This document shows positions 57,867 to 64,000 of a stretch of DNA of 64,000 nucleotides, in pieces (position 1 is the stretch's first letter; each line of letters opens with the position of its first letter). The position numbers were made by a program, and so were the translations under genes. Source of the DNA: Nannocystis exedens (GTDB taxonomy: Bacteria; Myxococcota_A; Polyangia; Nannocystales; Nannocystaceae); NCBI RefSeq assembly GCF_002343915.1, contig NZ_NETK01000001.1:4226001-4290000 (forward strand), written 5' to 3'. Under the pieces are notes generated by a model. That model had not been told where the DNA came from, searched no databases, and saw only the letters and a list, made by a program, of their open reading frames with translations.

Positions 57867-59624
57867 ATGTCCCAAGAAGCACGTTATGACACCCACTTCT
57901 CGAGCCCGGCGGACGTCGAGGAGTTCGTCGCGGTCCTCGAGCGGTTCGAGCGCGGCGAGATCTCGTCGGAGGACTTTCGCACCTTCCGCCTGAAGCGCGG
58001 GGTGTACGGGCAGCGGCAGATGGACGTGAACATGCTGCGGGTCAAGTTCCCCGGCGGCATCATGAGCGCGGCCCAGCTGCGCACCGCGGCCGGGGTGGCC
58101 CGCGAGTACACGCAGTACCACAAGGGCCACATCACCACCCGGCAGAACATCCAGTTCCACTTCGTCAAGCTGGCCGACATGCCGGCGGTGATGGCCCGCT
58201 TCGACACTACCGGCGCGACCACCCGCGAGGCCTGCGGCAACACCGTCCGCAACGTCACCGGCTGCCCCTACGCCGGCGTCAGCGGCACCGAGGCCTTCGA
58301 CATCACCCCGTACATGCACGCGCTCGTGCGCATGTGCCTGCGCGAGGAGTGGGCCAACAACCTGCCGCGCAAGTTCAAGATGGCCTTCGAGGGCTGCACC
58401 CACGAGGACCACGCGCAGACGGCGATCAACGACGTCGGCTTCCGTGCCAAGATCAAGGACGGCGTGCGCGGCTTCGAGGTGTTCGTCGCCGGCGGCCTGT
58501 CGACCACCCCGCGGCCGGCGTATCGCCTGCACGACTTCATCCCGGCCGACGAGGTGCTGGCGCGCACCGAGGCGATCATCCGCCTGTTCGACAAGCACGG
58601 CAACCGCAAGAACCGCGCCCGCGCCCGCCTCAAGTACGTCATGAAGACGCTCGGCGAGGAGGGCTTCGTCGCGGCGTACGAGGAGGAGGTGGCCAAGATC
58701 GTCGCCGCCGGCACGCTGCAGCGGCCGATCGAGCTGCCGCCCGAGGAGACCGCGCCGGCGTGGAACGACCGCGCGCTGGCCGGCCCGCGCGCCGGCGACG
58801 ACGACCCGCAGTACAAGGAGTGGCTGCGCACCGTCGACCCGCAGAAGCAGCCGGGCTTCGCCGCGGTGACGATCAAGCTCGACCGCGGCGACATCTCGGC
58901 CGACCAGTTCGACCAGCTCGCCGAGCTCGCCGAGACCTTCACCGACGGCACCCTGCGGGCCGGCAACCGCCAGAACCTCATCGTCCGGTGGGTCCGCACC
59001 GAGTACCTGCCGCACCTGTTCGCCACGCTGCAGCAGATCGGCCTCGCCGACCTCGGCTCCAACACGATCCACGACGTCGTCAGCTGCCCCGGCGCCGACA
59101 GCTGCAACCTCGCGGTCACGCACAGCATGAGCCTGGCCAAGCACCTCACCCGCTTCCTCAAGAACGCGGGCAAGTCGGCCGACAGCGTCGAGCTCGCGCG
59201 CTCCGCCGACATCAAGATCTCCGGCTGCCCCAACTCGTGCGGTCAGCACCACGTCGCCGCGATCGGCTTCCACGGCACCGTGCGCCACGTCGGCGACGGC
59301 AAGCAGGTCCCCGAGTACCAGCTCCACCTCGGCGGCGGCTTCGACGCCGACGGCGTCCAGTTCGGCCGGCACATCGTCAAGATCCCCGCCCGCCGCGCCG
59401 GCGAGGCCCTCCTGCGCCTGCTCGACCTCTACCGCGACGAGCGCGAGGACGGCGAGGACGCGCGCGCCTTCTTCCGCCGCGTCACCAAGGAGGACGTCGT
59501 CGAGGCCCTCGGCGACGCCCTGCTCGACAGCCAGTTCACCAACCTGCGTGAGGACGACGTGTTCGACCTCGGCCAGGAGCGCACCTTCGACGTGGCCATC
59601 GGCCGCGGCGAATGTGCCGCCTGA
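57867..59624 (+). CDS. Ferredoxin-type nitrite/sulfite reductase (siroheme and 4Fe-4S)
   Basis: A 585-residue enzyme. It has two ferredoxin-like half domains (FRLKRGVYGQRQMDVNMLRV and GFAAVTIKLDRGDISADQFD) and two siroheme-binding repeats (HITTRQNIQFHFVKLADMPA and TLRAGNRQNLIVRWVRTEYL). The iron-sulfur and siroheme ligands are in SCPGADSCNLAVT and SGCPNSCGQHH, i.e. C-x5-C then C-x3-C. It reduces nitrite or sulfite by six electrons; the substrate cannot be decided by eye, and ferredoxin or a similar donor is expected. The N-terminus (MSQEARYDTHFSSPADVEEF) is family-like. It has its own promoter, an upstream inverted repeat and a strong terminator, so it is monocistronic. Confidence 0.93.
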   Translation: MSQEARYDTHFSSPADVEEFVAVLERFERGEISSEDFRTFRLKRGVYGQRQMDVNMLRVKFPGGIMSAAQLRTAAGVAREYTQYHKGHITTRQNIQFHFVKLADMPAVMARFDTTGATTREACGNTVRNVTGCPYAGVSGTEAFDITPYMHALVRMCLREEWANNLPRKFKMAFEGCTHEDHAQTAINDVGFRAKIKDGVRGFEVFVAGGLSTTPRPAYRLHDFIPADEVLARTEAIIRLFDKHGNRKNRARARLKYVMKTLGEEGFVAAYEEEVAKIVAAGTLQRPIELPPEETAPAWNDRALAGPRAGDDDPQYKEWLRTVDPQKQPGFAAVTIKLDRGDISADQFDQLAELAETFTDGTLRAGNRQNLIVRWVRTEYLPHLFATLQQIGLADLGSNTIHDVVSCPGADSCNLAVTHSMSLAKHLTRFLKNAGKSADSVELARSADIKISGCPNSCGQHHVAAIGFHGTVRHVGDGKQVPEYQLHLGGGFDADGVQFGRHIVKIPARRAGEALLRLLDLYRDEREDGEDARAFFRRVTKEDVVEALGDALLDSQFTNLREDDVFDLGQERTFDVAIGRGECAA

Positions 59625-59694
59625 TCTTCTTCTAAGAAGACCCCCCGAGCCGACCGACCAGGACGCGACAGGCCCGACGGCCTGTCGCTTTCTT
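59625..59694 (+). terminator. Rho-independent terminator of the reductase gene, with a preceding hairpin
   Basis: GCGACAGGCC (59665-59674) pairs perfectly with GGCCTGTCGC (59679-59688), with a CGAC loop and TTTCTT after it. A smaller stem TCTTCTT-CT-AAGAAGA occupies 59625-59640, directly after the stop. Confidence 0.88.
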
Positions 59695-59774
59695 CATGTC
59701 CTTTGCGACACACGAGGGCAGCGAGCGGACTGTCCGCCGCGGCTGACGCTTCAATTCATGTCCCGAGGGACATC
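59694..59774. repeat. Two palindromic repeats (ATGTC-N6-GACAT family) after the reductase terminator
   Basis: Copies are at 59696-59711 (ATGTC-CTTTGC-GACAC) and 59758-59773 (ATGTC-CCGAGG-GACAT), 62 bp apart. They fill most of the gap between the terminator and the convergent TPR gene. Confidence 0.7.
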
Positions 59775-59812
59775 TTTGGCGTGTCGACCGCGCTCGCCCC
59801 GCGGTTCAAGAA

Positions 59813-61408
59813 TCACTCCTCCGACAGCGGCGGTTCGACCTGCACCGGCGCCGAGACCGGCTCGATCGGCGGCGGCGCGGTCCAGCCGAACAGCTCGCGC
59901 TGCGGCGGGTACTCGCGCGGCGCTCGGCGCTGCAGCTCGCTGCCGCAGAACTCCACCGAAGGATCGGTGTAGGCGAACGCGGCCGCGCGCTCCCAGCAGA
60001 ACTCGAGCGCCTGCGTCGCCGCGGCCTCGACGGGCGTCGTGTAGTCGCGCAGCGCCCCGCAGTAGGCCTTGATCGCCTCCTCGGAGCCGAGGCCGTCGGG
60101 CACCTCCGCCGCCAGCAGCGTGTCGACCTGCGCCTGCACGAGGACGGCGACCCGGGCCGCCGCCGCGAACGCGCCGCGCGGGCTGGCCTTGCGCGCGGCG
60201 ATCTTCTCGTAGCGGCGGGTCACGTCGTTGGATTGCTCGCGGATCTTCGTCCAGTAGTCGAGGAAGCGCCGCTGCGAGTCCTCGCTCTTGCGCTTCTGCT
60301 CGGCGTACTTCTTGCGGTCGCTCGCCTTCGCCGAGTACTGCAGGTAGTCCTCGACGCGGAAGTTCAGGTCGGTCGGGGGCCGCACGGCCAGCGCCGCCTC
60401 GAGCTCGCGGTCGGCGACGATCAGGTCGGCCTGGTCGAGCGCCTCCTGGACCTTCATCTGCAGCCACGGGTCTTCGACCGGCGGCAGCGCTTGGCCGAGC
60501 TCGAGCACCTGCCGCAGGCGCCGCTGCGCGGACTCGGCGAGCTGGCGATCGCGCGGGTACACCGTCACGACCTGCGCCGCCGGCCCCGCGCACGTCACCG
60601 TCGGCGGCTTGCCGCGCTGCGGCGCGTCGATCGCCGCCGGCTTCGACGTCAAACACAGGTCGATCGGCCCGCCCTTCTGCTTGCAGGCGCGCCGCCACTC
60701 GATCGCCGCCACGGTCACCTCGGCGACGATCCGCCGCGCCGGCCCGCCCTTGCTGCCGTGGCGCTGCAGGTACTCGAGCGCGTGCTTCTGCCGCGCCTGG
60801 TCGTCGGGCAAGGTCTTCGGGAGCAGGTCGACCCGGGCCCAGTGGACGATCGCGCTGCGCTGTGGGTCCTTCGTCGCGTAGTACTTCTCGACCTTGTCGA
60901 ACAGCGCCAGCGCCCGCGGGTCCTGGCCGAGCTGCGCGCGCAGGATGCCCGCCTCCTGCAGCAGCTCGCTCGCCTCCGCCGCGTCGGGGTAGCGCTCGGC
61001 GAACCGCTCCATCGCCGCCGCCGCCCGCTCGAACGACAGCGTCGCCCGCAGGTGGCGCACCAGGGCCAGCAGCGCCACGCGAGCCGCCGGCAGCGTCGGG
61101 AACGTCGCGACCAGCCGCTCGCGCGTCGCCACCATCGCGTCGTACTGGCCGGCGGCCTCGTGACAGCGCGCCGCGTACTCGAGCGCCTCGGCGGCCCGCT
61201 CGTGCCGGTCGCCGAGCCGCTGCGCCAGCTGCTCGAGCTGCTCGGCGCATGCCCGTCCTTGCGCCGGATCGCCGGCCTGCGCGACCGCCACCCCGTCGGC
61301 GAGGATCTGCGCGTCCTCCGGCGTCATCGGCGAGCCGGGGGCCATCGCCGCCAGCGCCCCGACGAGCACGCCGAGGCAACGCAACCATGCGAGGGGACGC
61401 CGCGTCAT
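59813..61408 (-). CDS. Secreted TPR-type protein, coupled to the serine protease
   Basis: About 531 residues from the ATG at 61408, which overlaps the protease stop as ATGA. A signal peptide (PLAWLRCLGVLVGALAAMAP) is followed by tetratricopeptide-like helices (HERAAEALEYAARCHEAAGQ, then TLSFERAAAAMERFAERYPD and LLQEAGILRAQLGQDPRALA). The C-terminal region has several Cys and ends in a Pro/Glu-rich tail. Long helical TPR proteins with this signal are common as periplasmic scaffolds in myxobacteria. Coupling to the protease suggests they are made in a fixed ratio and may interact. Confidence 0.75.
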   Translation of the reverse strand: MTRRPLAWLRCLGVLVGALAAMAPGSPMTPEDAQILADGVAVAQAGDPAQGRACAEQLEQLAQRLGDRHERAAEALEYAARCHEAAGQYDAMVATRERLVATFPTLPAARVALLALVRHLRATLSFERAAAAMERFAERYPDAAEASELLQEAGILRAQLGQDPRALALFDKVEKYYATKDPQRSAIVHWARVDLLPKTLPDDQARQKHALEYLQRHGSKGGPARRIVAEVTVAAIEWRRACKQKGGPIDLCLTSKPAAIDAPQRGKPPTVTCAGPAAQVVTVYPRDRQLAESAQRRLRQVLELGQALPPVEDPWLQMKVQEALDQADLIVADRELEAALAVRPPTDLNFRVEDYLQYSAKASDRKKYAEQKRKSEDSQRRFLDYWTKIREQSNDVTRRYEKIAARKASPRGAFAAAARVAVLVQAQVDTLLAAEVPDGLGSEEAIKAYCGALRDYTTPVEAAATQALEFCWERAAAFAYTDPSVEFCGSELQRRAPREYPPQRELFGWTAPPPIEPVSAPVQVEPPLSEE

Positions 61409-62745
61409 CGTCCTCGACGCCGACGGACCAGCAGCAGAAGGCCGGCGAGCAGCCACGAGCTGTCCCGAAGGTCAGGCTGTCCCGAAGTGCAGGCGCATCC
61501 GCGCTCGGCCAGCTCGCCCCCGTCAGCCCCCGCGCTCGCGTCGTCGCCGCTGTCGTCCTCGCTGTCCTCGCCGGTCGGGTCGATCGGCCCCGGCGGGACC
61601 GGCTGCGGCTGCGGTTGCGGCTGCGGCTCGGGCTCGGGCCCGGGCCCGGGCTCGGGCGGCGGCGGCTCGGGCGGCGGCGGCTCGGGCGGCGGCGGCTCGG
61701 GCGGCGGCGGCTCGGGCTCAGGCTCCGGTTCGGGTTCAGGCTCGGGCTCGGGCTCCGGCCCCGGGAACGGCCCCTGGCTGAACGGCTCGCCGCACGTCGC
61801 GCTCCAGCCCCCGCTCTGCGCGGTCGAGCAGCCGTCGCCCCACGTGCTCTGCGGGTCCAGCAGGTCGCCGGGGAAGCCGCCGCAGGCGGCCGTGGGCGCC
61901 CAGTTGCCGGCGGCGTCGAAGCACGGCGACAGGTCGACGCCCGCGGCCTGCTCGAGCCACTGCATGTGCGGCCAGAACATCTCGTACACCGTGCCGAACC
62001 CACAGACCTCCTCGCCGGGGTTCGGGGATTGTTCCCCGAGGTGCAGCGTCGAGGCCGCGCCCAGCAGGCGCCAGGTGCCGTCGGGCATGCGTAGATACGC
62101 CGGCCCGCCGGAGTCGCCGAAGCACGCGCCGTGGTCGGGGCCGACCATGATGATGTCGTTGTCGGCGAGCGAGACCTCGATGACGGTCTGCGTGGTGAAG
62201 CGCTTCTGGCCGCCGCCGGTGGGGATCGGGTTGCCCTCCGGATCGAGCACCGCGCTGGTCGCCCCGAAGCCGGCGATCGTGACCTGCGAGTTCAGCAGCA
62301 GATCGGTCTCGCAGCCCATGACGAGCGGCACCGTCGGCACCTCGGGGACCGGCTGCGCGAGCTTGCAGAACGCGAGGTCGTGGACCAGCCCGCCCGGATC
62401 CCACTGCGGATGCGTGGCGCACTCCGTCACCGGCACCTTGCGCACCGGCGCGGCGACGTCCTCGCCGAACATCACGCTGCCCGGCACGGCCCACGACAGG
62501 AGCGGGTCCATGCAGTGCGCCGCGAACACGACGACGCTCGGATGCACCAGAGATCCGGTGCAGAAGAACCCGTCGGTGTCGGCGTCGAGCATCGCCACCG
62601 CGCTCGGGAAGTCGCACTCGCTCGCCGCGTCGCCGCCGAAGATCGGCTGCGGCGGCGGCGTCGCGTCCGCCAACTCGCCGGCGATCGCCGGGCCCGAGAC
62701 CAGAGCCACGAGCCCGCAGACCGCCGCTGCCCCGAGTGTACGCAT
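61405..62745 (-). CDS. Secreted trypsin-like serine protease with proline-rich stalk and MYXO-CTERM-like tail
   Basis: A 446-residue protein. The signal peptide MRTLGAAAVCGLVALVSGPA ends near AIAG. The S1 domain has IFGGDAASECDFPSAVAMLD, the His loop VVVFAAHCMD, the Asp in HDLAFCKL and the Ser in ACFGDSGGPAYL, so the triad is intact. After a Cys-rich region comes a stalk of PE and PPPPE repeats (about 330-385). The C-terminus, RGCACTSGQ then SWLLAGLLLLVRRRRGR, is a MYXO-CTERM-type sorting signal (Cys motif, hydrophobic helix, Arg cluster) for cell-surface anchoring. A role in degradation of prey proteins or processing of surface proteins is likely but unproven. Confidence 0.88.
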   Translation of the reverse strand: MRTLGAAAVCGLVALVSGPAIAGELADATPPPQPIFGGDAASECDFPSAVAMLDADTDGFFCTGSLVHPSVVVFAAHCMDPLLSWAVPGSVMFGEDVAAPVRKVPVTECATHPQWDPGGLVHDLAFCKLAQPVPEVPTVPLVMGCETDLLLNSQVTIAGFGATSAVLDPEGNPIPTGGGQKRFTTQTVIEVSLADNDIIMVGPDHGACFGDSGGPAYLRMPDGTWRLLGAASTLHLGEQSPNPGEEVCGFGTVYEMFWPHMQWLEQAAGVDLSPCFDAAGNWAPTAACGGFPGDLLDPQSTWGDGCSTAQSGGWSATCGEPFSQGPFPGPEPEPEPEPEPEPEPEPPPPEPPPPEPPPPEPPPPEPGPGPEPEPQPQPQPQPVPPGPIDPTGEDSEDDSGDDASAGADGGELAERGCACTSGQPDLRDSSWLLAGLLLLVRRRRGR

Positions 62746-62805
62746 GGGCCCAGGCTCCCATCCTCGCCGGCCGCGTGCAAGCGTGAACCGGGTATCATCG
62801 CGCGC

Positions 62806-63927
62806 GTGTACGCCCCCCTCCTCGCGCTCGGACTCGCGGCCGCAGCCCCCGAGTCGCTCACGAGCGCGACCTCGTCACCTCCGTCCACGCCCGCGATCTC
62901 GTCACCCCTCGCAGTGACCGAACCCGCGAGCCCGTCACCCGCCCCCCGGACCGCGACCGCGACCTCGTCCTCAACTTCGTCGCCCGCCGCGGTCACTCCA
63001 TGCACGGCCGCGATCTCGTCAGTCGCGACCGCTTCCCCTCGCGCACTCACGACTCCCGCGACCGCGTCCCCCACCACCGTCGTCGAGCCCGCGACCTCTT
63101 CACCGCTGTCCGCGCCCGCGACCTCTTCACCCACCACAACCATCGAGCCCGCGACCTCGGCACCCACCACAACCACCGAGCCCGCGATCTCTTCACCTCC
63201 ATCCGCGACCCCGTCCCCCACCACAACCACCGAGCCCGCGACCTCTTCACCTCCATCCGCGACCCCGTCCCCCGCCGCAGTCACCGAGCCCGCGTCCACC
63301 ACCTCGGCAACCTTCGATTCCATCGAACCTCGGCCCGCGACCTCGCCGTCCCCCGACTCGCCGCCGCCCCCCACGACCACCGCCCCGCCGCCGCCTGCTC
63401 CCGCACGTCCGCGCTGGTGGGGTCCCGACCCGCGGCCCAAGGTCAGCGGCTACGGCGGCCCCGCCCTGCGCCTGTCCGGCCTCAACGGCGCCTTCGCGGC
63501 CTTCGTCGGCCTCGAGGGCGGCATCAACATCCTGCAGCGGCTCACCCTCGGCGCCTCGCTGCAATGGCTGCTCAACCCGGTCGACGCCGGCCCGTTCGCC
63601 CGCGGCGCTGCGACGCGGATCAACATGAACTACGGCGGCCTCGTGGTCGACGTCGCCTACGTCCGCGGCAAGCGGGTCGCGGGCACCCTCGGCGGCCTGC
63701 TCGGCGGCGGCGGCGGCTGCGTGCAGAACCCCGAGAACGGCCGCTGCGCCGACAAGACCGCCTTCTTCGTCGGCGAGCCGCGAGCCGGCCTCCGCGTCGT
63801 CCTCGCGCCGATCGTCCGCCTCCACCTCGCGCTCGGTTACCGCCTCGTCGCCGCCCGCACCTGGACGGGCCCCGCCAACCTCGGCGGACCGGTGGGCACG
63901 GTGATGCTCGAGTTCGGATGGTTCTGA
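62806..63927 (+). CDS. Outer-membrane beta-barrel-type protein with Ser/Thr/Pro-rich repeat region
   Basis: A 373-residue protein from a GTG at 62806, with a short signal (VYAPLLALGLAAAAPES). Residues 17-200 are almost only Ser, Thr, Pro, Ala and Glu, in repeats of about 18 residues (SSPPSATPSP-T/A-TTEPA). The last two copies are exact-length 54-bp tandem units at 63187-63240 and 63241-63294. Residues 210-373 are alternating strands (YGGPALRLSGLNGAFAAFVG, then LTLGASLQWLLNPV and GPVGTVMLEFGWF) ending in a terminal aromatic Phe, as in outer-membrane barrels. The gene is divergent from the protease. Function is unknown. Confidence 0.75.
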   Translation: MYAPLLALGLAAAAPESLTSATSSPPSTPAISSPLAVTEPASPSPAPRTATATSSSTSSPAAVTPCTAAISSVATASPRALTTPATASPTTVVEPATSSPLSAPATSSPTTTIEPATSAPTTTTEPAISSPPSATPSPTTTTEPATSSPPSATPSPAAVTEPASTTSATFDSIEPRPATSPSPDSPPPPTTTAPPPPAPARPRWWGPDPRPKVSGYGGPALRLSGLNGAFAAFVGLEGGINILQRLTLGASLQWLLNPVDAGPFARGAATRINMNYGGLVVDVAYVRGKRVAGTLGGLLGGGGGCVQNPENGRCADKTAFFVGEPRAGLRVVLAPIVRLHLALGYRLVAARTWTGPANLGGPVGTVMLEFGWF

Positions 63928-63951
63928 GAACATGCCCTTCAAGACATGTTC
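63928..63951. repeat. Palindromic repeat after the beta-barrel gene
   Basis: GAACATG (63928-63934) pairs with CATGTTC (63945-63951), and the core ATGCC-CTTCAA-GACAT belongs to the dispersed family. A possible further degenerate copy (ACCATGAACG) follows near the window edge. Confidence 0.65.
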
Positions 63952-64000
63952 TTAAAACCATGAACGACCGCCGGCGCGACCGGCGGCCGCTCGTCCGGGT

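Noticed and set aside
57865-57885. ACATGTCCCAAGAAGCACGT at the reductase start, similar to the 48166 palindrome
   Set aside because: The right arm does not pair and the bases encode a normal family N-terminus, so it is probably coincidental.
63040-63294. Repeated 54-bp units considered as a CRISPR-like array
   Set aside because: The units are contiguous, have no unique spacers and keep the reading frame of the outer-membrane-type protein, so they are coding repeats.

Overview
The window looks like chromosome of a high-GC myxobacterium of the Nannocystis/Plesiocystis type. The evidence is the set of Cys-rich DUF4215-type repeat lipoproteins, tandem fibro-slime proteins, a serine protease with a MYXO-CTERM-like tail, an AgmX/PglI-type TonB-like protein, a Ser/Thr kinase and many lipoproteins with Thr/Ser/Gly-rich linkers. 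This is inference from protein families; no rRNA or tRNA gene was seen.

The main structural feature is a probable 40.9-kb integrated element from about 2105 to 43037. An exact 18-bp direct repeat, which is the last 18 bases (including the stop codon) of a DUF4215 lipoprotein gene, lies at 2105-2122 and again at 43020-43037. A tyrosine recombinase gene sits 35 bp inside the left copy, preceded by two small helix-turn-helix genes and a Cro/CI-type regulator with membrane segments. The element carries: ParA/ParB-like partition genes with direct repeats upstream (6.1-7.4 kb); lipoprotein, thioredoxin-like and kinase genes (8.4-18.1 kb); three paralogous MerR-like DNA-binding genes around a three-gene ATGA-coupled operon (18.0-20.4 kb); a type I restriction-modification operon hsdM-hsdS-hsdR plus a YgjP-like metallopeptidase (20.5-28.5 kb); and a type VI secretion-associated cargo operon (TIGR02270-like, DUF2169, ketoacyl-synthase-like, DUF4150/PAAR-like, SUKH; 29.6-34.8 kb). 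Its right end (35.5-43 kb) is decaying: an IstB remnant, a frameshifted small gene, and a UvrD-like helicase with a 1-bp deletion that is interrupted by a 1216-bp IS630-family element. A Cys-rich RecB/Cas4-like nuclease gene follows the helicase and is intact.

Outside the element the backbone carries tandem fibro-slime genes, rtcB, an LMF1-like membrane protein, a lipoprotein with a ferritin-like domain, the AgmX-like protein, a deoxynucleoside kinase, a membrane protein coupled to a UbiA-like prenyltransferase, a nitrite/sulfite reductase with a clear promoter and terminator, a TPR protein coupled to a secreted protease, and a proline/threonine-rich outer-membrane-type protein.

A second signal is a family of short intergenic palindromes, ATGTC-N6-GACAT, in groups of one to three at about 50-70 bp spacing. 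It occurs in at least six backbone intergenic regions, including both flanks of the element, but almost not inside the element. It resembles a genome-specific dispersed repeat. At some loci the copies appear to supply start or stop codons of neighbouring genes.
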